Assembly: GCF_028368935.1 (NCBI RefSeq)
Contig: NZ_JAQNDK010000002.1
Coordinates: forward strand, 2,046,001-2,110,000
Reading direction: 5' to 3'
DNA from: Sorangium aterium
Lineage (GTDB): Bacteria > Myxococcota_A > Polyangia > Polyangiales > Polyangiaceae
DNA: 64,000 nucleotides
The position numbers and the translations under genes were made by a program. Positions 44,198 to 53,033 of this stretch are shown here, one piece after another; the stretch's first letter is position 1; every line of letters starts with the position of its first letter. A model generated the notes under the pieces. It was not told where the DNA came from, did no database searches, and was given only the letters and a program-made list of their open reading frames with translations.

Positions 44198-45655
44198 ATG
44201 GCGACGACGTACGGCTCCTTCGAGGCGGTCATCGGGCTCGAGGTCCACGCGCAGCTCCTCACCCGGACCAAGGCGTTCTGTGGCTGCGCGACCAGCTTCG
44301 GCGACCCGCCGAACACGCACACGTGCCCTGTCTGCCTCGGTCTCCCGGGGGCGCTCCCGGTCCTGAACCGCGAGGCGGTCCGGATGGCGGTGAGCGCCGC
44401 GCTCGCGCTCGGCTGCGCCGTCCAGGAGAGCAGCGTCTTCGCGAGGAAGAACTACTTCTACCCGGACCTGCCGAAGGGGTTCCAGATCAGCCAGTTCGAT
44501 CGGCCGCTCGCGCTGCGCGGCCAGCTCGAGATCGAGACCGAGGCGGGCAAGACGCGGGCGGGGATCACGCGCGTCCACATGGAGGAGGACGCCGGCAAGA
44601 ACCTCCACGGCATCGGCGGCCTGTCGGTCGTCGATCTCAACCGCGCCGGCACGCCGCTCATCGAGATCGTCGGCGAGCCCGATCTCCGCTCGGGCGCGGA
44701 GGCGGCCGAGTACCTGAAGCGGCTGCGCGAGATCCTGATGTTCATCGGCGTGAACGACGGCAACCTCGAGCAGGGCAGCTTCCGCTGCGACGCCAACGTC
44801 TCGGTCCGCAAGGCGGGGGAGACGAAGCTCGGCACGCGGACGGAGCTCAAGAACATCAACTCGTTCCGCTTCGTCGCCGAGGCGATCGATCTCGAGATCC
44901 GGCGGCAGATCGCGCTCATCGAGCAGGGCGGCCGCGTCCGGCAGCAGACCCGCGGGTACAACGCCGAGAAGAAGGAGACGTACCTCCTCCGCGACAAGGA
45001 GAACGAGTCCGGCTACCGCTACTTCCCCGAGCCGGATCTGCCGCCGCTCGTCGTGGACGAGGCGTTCCTCGCCGACGTGCGCGGCGCGCTCCAGGAGCCG
45101 CCGGCCGACAAGCGGCGCCGCTTCACCGAGTCGCTCGGCCTCACCCCGTACGCGGCGTCGGTCCTGACCGGCCACCCGCAGATCGCGGCGTTCTTCGAGG
45201 AGGCCGCGCGCCTCCACGGCGACGCCGTCAAGGTCGCGAACTTCGTCCAGGGCGAGGTGCTGCGCGACACCCGGACGGCGGGGCTCACGGCGACGTTCCC
45301 GGTCGCCCCCGGGCAGGTGGCCGCGCTGCTCCGCCTCGTGGACGAGGGCGCGATCAGCGGCAAGCAGGCCAAGGAGGTCTACATGGAGATGGCCGGCACG
45401 GACCGGGCGCCCGGCGACATCGTCCGCGACAAGGGCATGGCCGTGATGAGCGACGCCGCCGCGATCGAGGCCGTGGCCGCGTCGGTCATCGCCGCGAACG
45501 AGAAGCAGGCGGCGGCGTACCGCGCCGGCAAGACCGCGCTGTTCGGCTTCTTCGTCGGTCAGATCATGAAGAAGACGGGGGGCAGCGCGAACCCGGCCGT
45601 CGTGAACGATGTGCTGAAGCGACTGCTCGAGGGAGCTCCCGCCACGGGCGGGTGA
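44198..45655 (+). CDS. gatB: Asp/Glu-tRNA(Asn/Gln) amidotransferase subunit B
   Basis: 485 residues. Family signature VIGLEVHAQLLTRTKAFCGC, zinc Cys pairs (CGC and CPVCLG), HMEEDAGKNLH, RCDANVSVR, TELKNINSFRFVAEAI and a C-terminal YqeY-like tail (SVIAANEKQAAAYRAGKTALFGFFVGQIMKKTGG). Converts Glu-tRNA(Gln) or Asp-tRNA(Asn) to the amide form together with GatA and GatC, which are not in the window. ATG 44198 follows AGAAGG at 7 nt. Confidence 0.97.
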   Translation: MATTYGSFEAVIGLEVHAQLLTRTKAFCGCATSFGDPPNTHTCPVCLGLPGALPVLNREAVRMAVSAALALGCAVQESSVFARKNYFYPDLPKGFQISQFDRPLALRGQLEIETEAGKTRAGITRVHMEEDAGKNLHGIGGLSVVDLNRAGTPLIEIVGEPDLRSGAEAAEYLKRLREILMFIGVNDGNLEQGSFRCDANVSVRKAGETKLGTRTELKNINSFRFVAEAIDLEIRRQIALIEQGGRVRQQTRGYNAEKKETYLLRDKENESGYRYFPEPDLPPLVVDEAFLADVRGALQEPPADKRRRFTESLGLTPYAASVLTGHPQIAAFFEEAARLHGDAVKVANFVQGEVLRDTRTAGLTATFPVAPGQVAALLRLVDEGAISGKQAKEVYMEMAGTDRAPGDIVRDKGMAVMSDAAAIEAVAASVIAANEKQAAAYRAGKTALFGFFVGQIMKKTGGSANPAVVNDVLKRLLEGAPATGG

Positions 45656-45811
45656 CGGCTCTTTCTCCGAGCGCAAGCGTGAAATAGGGTACCGCCGGCA
45701 GGCGCTCTCGCCGCGCGATCCGGGGCGCGCCCGGCGCCTCCGCCTCGCTGAAGCCCTCGTTGAACGATCGCCCCGCCTCCGATCGCCCCGAGCGGGCAGG
45801 ACATCCGACGC

Positions 45812-46645
45812 ATGGTCAGCGCTCGTCCACTCGACGCCCTCCGCTTCCCTCTCCGCACGGCCGGCTTCGTCGGCCTCACCTTCGGCATGTACGGCCTGCT
45901 CGAGGTCGACACAGCGATCTCACCCGCGGCCGACCGCGAAGTGGTCCTCCACACATGGATGCGCCGGTATGGGCGCGCGCTCCTGAAGCTCTACGGGCTC
46001 GACGTGCGTGCGGGCGGCCTCTTCCAGGGTGAGCGCGCCGCCGGCGCGGCCGATCCGGCGGGCGCCGGGTACTGCCCTGGGCGCGACGCCGCCGGGGTCG
46101 GCCGGCTGTTCGTGATGAACCACCGCTCCGCGCTCGACATCATGATCACGCTCGCCTTCTTCGAGGCCACGGTCGTGAGCCGGGCCGACCTCGCCGGATG
46201 GCCGGTCATCGGCATGGCGGCGCGCCGCGTCGGAACACTCTTCGTGGACCGCTCCAGCAAGCGCAGCGGCTCTGCGGTCGTCCAGGCGATGTGCGCCGCG
46301 CTCAAGGGCGGCCGTGGTGTGATGGTCTACCCCGAGGGGACCACGTTCTCCGGAGATGAGGTGCGGCCGTTCCGCGCGGGCGGCTTCACCGCGGCCTGCC
46401 GCGTCGGCGCGGAGATCGTCCCTGTGGGGCTCGTGTACGGCGGCGCCGAGTCCTCCTACGTCGACGAGTCGTTCACGGCGCACATGGCCCGGGTGAGCCG
46501 TGCGCGACGTATCCCGGTGGCGATCGAGGTCGGCGCGCCCATCGCCACGGTAGGCCAGGACGTCGGCGAGGTGCGCGACGAGTCGCACCGCGCCGTCCAG
46601 GCGCTCGTTCACCGCGCCCGCGCGCGGCTCGTCGCCGACGGTTAG
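45812..46645 (+). CDS. PlsC-type 1-acyl-glycerol-3-phosphate acyltransferase
   Basis: 277 residues. A hydrophobic N-terminus (LRTAGFVGLTFGMYGLL) anchors it. Acyltransferase boxes: NHRSALD (HX4D), VDRSSKRSG, YPEGTTFSGD (PEGT) and IVPVGLVYGG. This matches phospholipid acyltransferases, though lipid A or ornithine-lipid enzymes share the boxes. No neighbour narrows the substrate. An Ala/Gly-rich insertion (about 70-95) precedes the first box. Confidence 0.87.
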   Translation: MVSARPLDALRFPLRTAGFVGLTFGMYGLLEVDTAISPAADREVVLHTWMRRYGRALLKLYGLDVRAGGLFQGERAAGAADPAGAGYCPGRDAAGVGRLFVMNHRSALDIMITLAFFEATVVSRADLAGWPVIGMAARRVGTLFVDRSSKRSGSAVVQAMCAALKGGRGVMVYPEGTTFSGDEVRPFRAGGFTAACRVGAEIVPVGLVYGGAESSYVDESFTAHMARVSRARRIPVAIEVGAPIATVGQDVGEVRDESHRAVQALVHRARARLVADG

Positions 46646-46696
46646 CCGCCGCGCTCTCTCCTGCGCCGCTGGCTTCTGCGATCGGCCCTCGCTACG

Positions 46697-49600
46697 ATGC
46701 GGGCCGCCGGCGACCCCATGGAGCGTGAAGGCAACCCTAGCGAGACCGCCATGGCATGGCAGGTCCTGAAGCCGCCCCGCGGAGGGGCGATCCATAATGA
46801 GCTGATGTTCCTGGCGGACGCGAGCGAGCAGCTCACCGGATCGCTTGACCCTCATACGATCCTCGAGCGACTCGCGCGTCTGTCGGTGCCCTACCTGGCG
46901 GACTGGTGCACGGTCGATCTCATCGAGCGTGGCGCCGCGGACGCCATGGGCCTGGTCGGCTCGGTGCCGCCGCCGCCGCCGTCGAACGATCCCACGTTCG
47001 TGGCCGGGGCGGACGGGTTCGACCCCGCGCCCGTGGCGGGCATCTATGCGGCCCGGCGCCAGCGCGCCGCCGCGGACTCCGACAGGGCGGGCGCCGCTCG
47101 GGCGGGCCACGCGGGCGCGACGCGGCAGCGGTTCTGCCGGGTCGCCGCGAAGCACGTGAACCCCGAGCGCGAGGGGCTCCTGCGCGCGATCTCGCCCGAC
47201 GCCGAGGAGCGCCTCGGCATCGCCAAGGTGCTGCACAGCGGCGAGTCCGAGCTCTTGCACGAGCTCGATCGCGACAAGAGCGACGAGGCCGCCGAGCGCG
47301 CCGCGGCGCTGGAGCAGCTCGGCACGCGGTCGGCGATGGCGGTGCCGCTCATCGCGCGCGGCCGCAAGCTCGGCGTGCTGTCGTTCGGCGTGTCCGAGTC
47401 GAACCGCATCTACTCCGCGGACGACCTCGTGCTCGCGGCCGAGCTCGCGCACCGCGTGGCGCTGGCGCTCGACAACGCCTACCTCTACCGGAAGGCGGAG
47501 GAGGCGCGCCACGCGGCGGAGCGGAGCGCGGACCGGGCCGCGTGGCTCTTCGCGGTGACGGCCGCCCTGTCCGACGCGATCACGCCGCCCGCGGTGCTCC
47601 GCGTGCTCGCGAGCGACGTCGTCGCGGCCGCCGGGGCGATGACCGGCGTGGTGGCGCTGCGCGCCGGGCTCGGCGGCGAGCTCGAGACGGTGCGCTCGAC
47701 GGGCTACCTTGAGGCGCAGATCGCGCGCTTCAAGAGCTTCGACCTCGGCGCGGAGCTGCCGCTCGCGCGCGCGGTCCGGGAGCGCCAGCCGATCTTCCTC
47801 GAGTCGGAGGAGCGCTTCGGCGAGTTCGAGCCGGGCTTCGCGTCGTGCTGCGTCGCGACGGGCGAGCGCGCGTACGCCGCGATCCCGCTCTTCCTCGAGG
47901 GGCGCGTGCTCGGCGCCGTGGGGTTCGGCTTCTCGGCGCCGCAGTCGTTCTCCGAGGACGACCGGGCGTTCATGCTCGCGCTGGTCCAGCAGAGCGCGCA
48001 GGCGCTCGAGCGGGCGCGCCTCTCCGCGCTGCAGACGGAGGAGGCCATGCACCTCTCGCACGAGGTGCTGAAGCAGATGCCCGAGGCCATCCTCGTCACG
48101 GACGTCGAGGGCAACATCCGGTACTGGATGGGCGAGGCCGAGTCGATCTTCGGCTACCTGTCCGAGGAGATCGTCGGCAAGAGCATGGCGCTCCTCCACC
48201 GCGAGGACGTCCGTGAGGAGGGCACGGCCCGGATCCTCCAGCAGATCGAGGACGCGCGCACCTTCGTCGGCGAGGTCCCATGCGTCCGGCGCGACGGCTC
48301 CGAGGTGCCGATCGAGATCACGGCGTACGCGGTCCACGACCAGGAGGGTCGCCCGCTGTTCCTCGTCGGCATCCACCGCGACATCACCGATCGCAAGCGG
48401 GCCGAGGAGGAGCGCGCCCGGCTGATCCGGGTGCAGGCGGCGCGGGCCGAGGCGGAGGAGGCGGCGCGGCGGTTCGCGTTCCTGGCCGAGCTCAGCACGG
48501 CGCTGGCCGCGTCGCTGGACTTCACGGCGACGCTCCAGTCGCTCGCGCGGCTCGTCCTGCCGGTGCTCGCCGATTTCTGCCTTGTCGACATCGACGACGG
48601 CCTGGGGCTGCGCCACGTCGCGGCCGCGCACGTGAGCCCGCTGAAGGAGCCGCTGCTCCGGTACTTCCACCCGAGCCGGGTCGACGGCGAGCCGGGCCCC
48701 GTGGCGCGCGTGCTGCGCACGGGCCGCTCGGAGCTCTACGCGGACGTCCGCGGGGACGTGCTGCTGCACGAGGCGATGACGAGCGAGGAGGCCACGGCCA
48801 ACCGGACGCTCGCGCCGCTCTCGTACCTCGTGGTGGCGCTCCGGGCGCGCGGGCGGATCCTCGGCGCGATCTCGCTCGTGTCGTCGGAGTCGGGCCGGTT
48901 CTTCGAGCGGTCCGACGTGGCCTTCGCGGAGGAGGTGGCGCACCGGGCCGCGCTGGCGCTCGACAACGCGCGCCTCTACCGCGAGGTGCAGGACGCCAAC
49001 CGGCTGAAGGACGAGTTCCTCGGGACGGTGTCGCACGAGCTGCGGACGCCGCTCAACGCGATCCTCGGCTGGGCGAGGATGATGCAGGCGGGCTCGCTCG
49101 ATCGGGTCGCGGAGACGCGGGCGCTCTCGGCGGTCGAGCGCAACGCCGAGCACCAGGTGACGCTCATCGACGAGCTGCTCGACGCGTCGCAGGTCGTGAC
49201 GGGCACGCTGAAGATCGAGCGGCTCGCGGTGGAGCTGACGCTGCCGGTGCAGACGGCGGTCGAGTCGATCCTCCCGTCGGCCGCGGGCAAGGGCGTGGCG
49301 ATCGAGACGAGGCTCGATCCGGAGGGCGTGTTCGTCGAGGGCGACCCTGCGCGGCTGCAGCAGGTCGTGTGGCACCTGCTCTCGAACGCGGTGAAATTCG
49401 CCCGCCCCGGCGGGCTCGTGCAGGTACAGCTCTCGCAGGACGAGCGGTTCGCCGAGGTCAGGGTGATCGACGACGGCGAGGGCATCTCGGCGGACTCGCT
49501 CCCGCACGTCTTCGAGCGGTTCCGGCAGGAGGACAACAGCGGCGCGCGCCGGCACGGGGGCCTCGGGCTCGGGCTGTCGATCGTGCGGCACATCGTCGGG

Positions 49601-50149
49601 CTGCACGGCGGCATGGTGCGCGTGACGAGCGCCGGCCCCGGGCGCGGGACGACGTGCACGGTGCAGCTGCCGCTCTCGACGGGCGCGACCGCGACGGCGC
49701 TCACGAACGCGGGGATCGCGCCGGACCCGCGCAACCCGTTCCCTCGGCTGACCGGGGTGCGGGTGCTCATCGCGGACGACGATCCGGATACGCTGGCGAT
49801 GCTCTCGGCGGTGCTGCGGCGCTGCGGGGCCGAGGTCAGCACGGCGACGTCGAGCAACGAGGCGCTCAAGCTGCTGGAGACGTCGGAGCCGGCGCTGCTC
49901 GTCGTCGACATCGGGATGCCGGGGGAGGACGGGTACTCGCTGATCCGGCGGGTGCGGGATCTGCTGCCGCGCAAGGTGGGGCGCACGCCGGCGCTGGCGC
50001 TGACGCCGTACGCGCGGACCGAGGACCGGGTGCGGGCGCTCGCAGCCGGCTACCAGATGCACGTGCCCAAGCCGATCGAGCCGATCGAGCTGGCGGCGGC
50101 GGTGAAGTGCCTGGCGACCGGGTTGATGCCTTGGTCCCGGGACGAGTGA
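46697..50149 (+). CDS. Hybrid sensor histidine kinase/response regulator (GAF-GAF-PAS-GAF-kinase-REC)
   Basis: 1150 residues; ATG 46718 is an alternative start. No membrane segment, so cytoplasmic. Order: GAF about 30-265, GAF about 290-440, PAS about 455-570 (LVTDVEGNIRYWMGEAESIFGY), GAF about 595-765, HisKA GTVSHELRTPLNAILGW with His780, ATPase boxes LLSNAVKFA, DDGEGIS and GGLGLGLSIV, then a receiver domain (about 1020-1140) with VLIADDDPDTLAML, phospho-acceptor VVDIGMPGEDGY Asp1071 and LALTPYA. All catalytic residues are present. GAF1 and GAF3 share wording (AAxHVxPxxExLLR). Signal and output partner are unknown; no transmitter partner is adjacent. Confidence 0.93.
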   Translation: MRAAGDPMEREGNPSETAMAWQVLKPPRGGAIHNELMFLADASEQLTGSLDPHTILERLARLSVPYLADWCTVDLIERGAADAMGLVGSVPPPPPSNDPTFVAGADGFDPAPVAGIYAARRQRAAADSDRAGAARAGHAGATRQRFCRVAAKHVNPEREGLLRAISPDAEERLGIAKVLHSGESELLHELDRDKSDEAAERAAALEQLGTRSAMAVPLIARGRKLGVLSFGVSESNRIYSADDLVLAAELAHRVALALDNAYLYRKAEEARHAAERSADRAAWLFAVTAALSDAITPPAVLRVLASDVVAAAGAMTGVVALRAGLGGELETVRSTGYLEAQIARFKSFDLGAELPLARAVRERQPIFLESEERFGEFEPGFASCCVATGERAYAAIPLFLEGRVLGAVGFGFSAPQSFSEDDRAFMLALVQQSAQALERARLSALQTEEAMHLSHEVLKQMPEAILVTDVEGNIRYWMGEAESIFGYLSEEIVGKSMALLHREDVREEGTARILQQIEDARTFVGEVPCVRRDGSEVPIEITAYAVHDQEGRPLFLVGIHRDITDRKRAEEERARLIRVQAARAEAEEAARRFAFLAELSTALAASLDFTATLQSLARLVLPVLADFCLVDIDDGLGLRHVAAAHVSPLKEPLLRYFHPSRVDGEPGPVARVLRTGRSELYADVRGDVLLHEAMTSEEATANRTLAPLSYLVVALRARGRILGAISLVSSESGRFFERSDVAFAEEVAHRAALALDNARLYREVQDANRLKDEFLGTVSHELRTPLNAILGWARMMQAGSLDRVAETRALSAVERNAEHQVTLIDELLDASQVVTGTLKIERLAVELTLPVQTAVESILPSAAGKGVAIETRLDPEGVFVEGDPARLQQVVWHLLSNAVKFARPGGLVQVQLSQDERFAEVRVIDDGEGISADSLPHVFERFRQEDNSGARRHGGLGLGLSIVRHIVGLHGGMVRVTSAGPGRGTTCTVQLPLSTGATATALTNAGIAPDPRNPFPRLTGVRVLIADDDPDTLAMLSAVLRRCGAEVSTATSSNEALKLLETSEPALLVVDIGMPGEDGYSLIRRVRDLLPRKVGRTPALALTPYARTEDRVRALAAGYQMHVPKPIEPIELAAAVKCLATGLMPWSRDE

Positions 50150-50175
50150 AGGAGGGACGGGGGATCCGGGGGCAC

Positions 50176-50422
50176 GCGCCGGGGTGGGGGTGTGCGCGGC
50201 AGCGCGCGGGGGGCGCTGGCCATCCGCCAAGACGGGGGCGGGAGAGCTTGCGCATGAGACACCGCCCGGCATGTCTCACTTCGGGCCTTGCCCTCTGAGA
50301 CGTTTCGTTGCGCGCCACATAAGGCGCGCCTGGGACGTGGAGCCTGCTGGGACCTTATGGCACCTCGTTCGGTGCTCCAGCGCGCCCCCCGCGCGCTGCC
50401 GCGCACACCCCCACCCCGGCGC
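50176..50422. repeat. Perfect 41-bp inverted repeat flanking 165 bp
   Basis: Left arm 50176-50216 and right arm 50382-50422 are exact reverse complements over 41 bp (start GCGCCGGGGTGGGGG). Outside and inside the arms the match continues with a two-base slip. I found no exact target duplication. The 165-bp interior contains a smaller GCGCC/GGCGC dyad but no credible gene. MITE-like relic or extrusion-prone element; also a possible strong transcript end for the kinase gene. Confidence 0.9.
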
Positions 50423-50561
50423 TCACGGCCCTGACGCCCACGGCCCCTGGCCAAGGACGCTCTTGATTCGGTAGGGGCCGGTCGGGGAGCGCGGCTGCTT
50501 TCATTCGAGCGCCGACGTCGCCCTCCTCACGTCGGACGTCAATGGTTGTCTCGGGGGCGAG

Positions 50562-50625
50562 GGCAAATTGTTGCCGTGGGCAAAGTGTTGCCTTCAGGGG
50601 AGGGGCCGCCGGGCAAGTCGTTGCC
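50562..50625 (+). promoter_or_regulatory. Three dyads GGCAA-N4-TTGCC, probable activator sites
   Basis: 14-bp dyads at 50562-50575, 50579-50592 and 50612-50625, starts spaced 17 and 33 bp. They lie 67-130 bp before the predicted sigma54 start site, the usual range for enhancer-binding-protein sites. Variation inside the N4 with fixed arms supports a protein site. Confidence 0.7.
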
Positions 50626-50665
50626 ATTGTTTCCGGTCCCGCGTCGGTGAGGCCGCGGTTTCGAT

Positions 50666-50681
50666 TGGCATTCTGGTTGCA
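50666..50681 (+). promoter_or_regulatory. sigma54 (RpoN) promoter
   Basis: TGGCATTCTGGTTGCA: GG at -24 and GC at -12 with the required spacing (TGGCA-N6-TTGCA). Predicted start near 50692, giving a leader of about 93 nt to ATG 50785. Confidence 0.75.
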
Positions 50682-50784
50682 ATTCTGGACACAGCATCGC
50701 CCGGATCCCATGACCTGCGCCGATGCGCGGCGCCGGCGGGTCCAGGCGAATGCACAAGGATTTCTCGGAGAGGAGAGCATCGCC

Positions 50785-51567
50785 ATGGCCACGCCCTATC
50801 AGATCAACATTGCGATGGACCAGAACACCTTCAACGCCCTGGAGGCGGGCGGATTTTATCTGTATGGATTCAAGGGGGTGCAGACGAGCATCCAGGGCGG
50901 CGCGCCGCTCGTGTGGTTCCAGACCAAGACCCTCTCCCTGGATACCACCATCTCGTGGGAGGAGCAGTATCAGGGGTACACCTCGCAGAGCGCCATCATT
51001 CCCGGCGGCAAGATCAAGGCGAGCGCGTCCTACGACATGAACCTCGGCGACATCCTCCAGGTCACGAGCCCGGCGGGCACGGGCACCGTCGTGACCGGTG
51101 GAACGCAGAACGCGATCTCGATCGCGAACCAGACCACGACGCAGATGGTCTGCGGCATCTCGCAGGTGCAGTCGGTGAGCGGCAGCCCGGTGGCGACGCC
51201 CCTCTGCGCCTTCCCGCTTTACGGCAACATGCTGGACGTCTTCGCGCCCATCCAGCTCGTCTTGCTGGAGTTCGCCACGACGGCGGTGAACACGGGGACG
51301 GTCATCTTCCAGGCGTTCAGCCAGGCCGCCCTGATCAACCTCACCAGCGAGCCCGAGGTCTCGTTGAGCTTCGACATCAACACAGGCTGGAACTCCAGCG
51401 GCAACCCGAACGTACAGCTCGTCCCCGCGGGCGCCAACCTCGCGCCGCTCCTGCTCCAGTCGTCCGCCAGCCTGAACCGAAGGATCCTCGCGGCGCAAAG
51501 CGCCCACGCGCCGGCGCAGGAGGCGCGCCACGCCTCCCGCAGCAATGGCGGCCTGATCCAGGCCTGA
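50785..51567 (+). CDS. Protein of unknown family, first gene of sigma54 cluster
   Basis: 260 residues from ATG 50785 behind AGGAGAG. No signal peptide. Predominantly beta, with landmarks FYLYGFKGV, GAPLVWFQTKTLSLDTTISW, KASASYDMNLGDILQV, NAISIANQTTT, CGISQ, FPLYGNMLDVF and DINTGWN. The same landmarks in the same order occur in the next gene's product, so the two define one family. Hydrophobic but without transmembrane helices. The last 25 residues are basic and Ala/His/Ser-rich. I do not recognise a database family. Expression is predicted to be RpoN-dependent. Confidence 0.8.
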   Translation: MATPYQINIAMDQNTFNALEAGGFYLYGFKGVQTSIQGGAPLVWFQTKTLSLDTTISWEEQYQGYTSQSAIIPGGKIKASASYDMNLGDILQVTSPAGTGTVVTGGTQNAISIANQTTTQMVCGISQVQSVSGSPVATPLCAFPLYGNMLDVFAPIQLVLLEFATTAVNTGTVIFQAFSQAALINLTSEPEVSLSFDINTGWNSSGNPNVQLVPAGANLAPLLLQSSASLNRRILAAQSAHAPAQEARHASRSNGGLIQA

Positions 51568-51645
51568 CGTGGCGCCCGCGGGGCGACCGGCTGCCAGTTC
51601 ACCCTCCGCGGTCGGGCGACGAGCGCGACGCGGCAAGGAGGCCTC

Positions 51646-52476
51646 ATGCGACGACCTCTTCGTGGACAGGCAGCGCTCGTCGCCGCGTCGTTGCTGTCCC
51701 TCACGTGCGGCACGGGTCTCAGGACGCCGGACGAGCGGCCAGGCGCGGCGACATCGAAGGCCGCGCGCGTCGACAAAGCCGCTCCGCCCATTTCCCCCTC
51801 AGCGCCGACCGAGAGACGGCTGATCGTCTCCATGAGCGCCGAGACGGCGCGCGCGCTCGCCGCCTCTGCGATTTCGCTGTACGCGTTCAAAGCGGTGGGC
51901 GCGGAGGACGCCGCCGGCGTGCCGCTCGTGTGGTTCCAATCGAGGACCTACTCCCTCACCACGACCCTGTCGTGGGCGGCGCTCTATCGGGCCTACACCG
52001 CGACCCGCACGCTCCTGCCGTCTGCCCGGGTGGACGCCTCGGCCTCGTACGACATCGATCCCGGACAGGTGCTGTACGTGCAGGAGCCGACGGGCACCGG
52101 CGTCGTGCTCCTCGGGGGACCGGCGAACGCCATTTCGATACAGAACGACACGTCGACGCCGTTCACCTGTGGCCTCGCGCAGCGCCTCGGCGAGACCGCC
52201 GCGCCCATCGCCTCCTTTCCGCTCCATGGCAAGAGCCGCCAGGTCTTCTACCCCATGGAGACGGTGCTCCTCGTCGTCGCGGCGTCGAGGCTCCGCCCCG
52301 GCGACCCGGCCACCACGTCGCCGGGGCCAGGCGTGCTCGTGGAGCTGGGCCAGGAGAGCACCCGCCGGCTCGCGTTCGAGATCAATGAGGGGTGGAGCTG
52401 GGGCTCCGAGCCCTGGGCCACGGCCGTGTCGGCCGGCGCGGACATCCTCCCCCTGCTCGTCGTCCGGAGCCCCTGA
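51646..52476 (+). CDS. Lipoprotein paralogue of the preceding protein
   Basis: 276 residues from ATG 51646 behind AAGGAGG. Signal LVAASLLSLTC (Cys21; the -1 Thr is unusual but acceptable), a 30-residue linker, then the same domain as the upstream gene: LYAFKAVG, GVPLVWFQSRTYSLTTTLSW, DASASYDIDPGQVLYV, NAISIQNDTST, CGLAQ, FPLHGKSRQVF, EINEGWSWG. So one copy is predicted on a membrane surface and one without a signal. Gap of 78 nt from the first gene and 98 nt to the third. Function unknown. Confidence 0.8.
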   Translation: MRRPLRGQAALVAASLLSLTCGTGLRTPDERPGAATSKAARVDKAAPPISPSAPTERRLIVSMSAETARALAASAISLYAFKAVGAEDAAGVPLVWFQSRTYSLTTTLSWAALYRAYTATRTLLPSARVDASASYDIDPGQVLYVQEPTGTGVVLLGGPANAISIQNDTSTPFTCGLAQRLGETAAPIASFPLHGKSRQVFYPMETVLLVVAASRLRPGDPATTSPGPGVLVELGQESTRRLAFEINEGWSWGSEPWATAVSAGADILPLLVVRSP

Positions 52477-52574
52477 AGGACGATGTCTTGGCATCGACGT
52501 TGCTATTCACTGCCATCGCGTGTTGCACCCGCACGACCTGTTCGTCGTGCCTTTCTACAAGACAGGAGACAACC

Positions 52575-52898
52575 ATGGCCGTCGTCAATATCCCGCCCAA
52601 TCAGGTCATCTACAAGCTCGGCCCCATCCCCGGGACGATGCACGTCTACAACACCGGCAACCCCGGAGGCGGCGCGACCACCTACAACATCACCATTCTC
52701 AACGTCGGCGTCTGGACCGACGTCGTCATCCAGACGGGCCACACCGACACCTACCAGCCCAACGGCAACGTCGTCTTCGTCCAGAACCTTGGGCCGAGCA
52801 GGCTCCAGGTCCTCTACGTGGAGAGCGAATTGACGGTCGAGCAGGCGGGCGGCCGCTCCGTGAAGGAGTTCCCCGTGCTCGACGCGCCCGCTGGCTAG
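52575..52898 (+). CDS. Small beta-rich protein of unknown function, third gene of the cluster
   Basis: 107 residues from ATG 52575 behind CAGGAGA. No signal peptide or membrane segment. Alternating hydrophobic/polar strands (HVYNTGNPGGGATTYNITILN, VGVWTDVVIQTGHTDTYQ, VVFVQNLGPSRLQVLYVESELTVE) suggest a small beta-sandwich or jelly roll. No family recognised. It ends the cluster, facing the convergent zinc-cluster gene. Confidence 0.72.
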   Translation: MAVVNIPPNQVIYKLGPIPGTMHVYNTGNPGGGATTYNITILNVGVWTDVVIQTGHTDTYQPNGNVVFVQNLGPSRLQVLYVESELTVEQAGGRSVKEFPVLDAPAG

Positions 52899-52974
52899 TC
52901 CGGGGAGCGCCAGGGGACCAAAGCGAAAAGGGCGCCATCGCCAGGGCCACCCGCGATCGGAGCCGGAAAAGGAA

Positions 52975-53013
52975 ACCGCGGAGCGGTTCAGGGCAACCGT
53001 GGAGCGGTTCAGT
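52975..53013. repeat. Two tandem 18-bp hairpin repeats
   Basis: AACCGCGGAGCGGTTCAG (52975-52992) and AACCGTGGAGCGGTTCAG (52996-53013), period 21. Each folds into a short AACCG/CGGTT stem with a GGA-centred loop. They lie between convergent genes and may act as a two-way transcription end. Confidence 0.75.
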
Positions 53014-53033
53014 TATGGCAGCTGGACAGGCCC

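Noticed and set aside
45920-50272. A very long open frame on the minus strand opposite the acyltransferase and hybrid kinase
   Set aside because: The plus strand encodes clear kinase and acyltransferase motifs here. The minus frame is Arg/Gly/His-rich without motifs and is an artefact of high GC content.
50184-50474. Small gene inside the 41-bp inverted repeat
   Set aside because: The open frame reads through both repeat arms and has no protein-like features or ribosome site.
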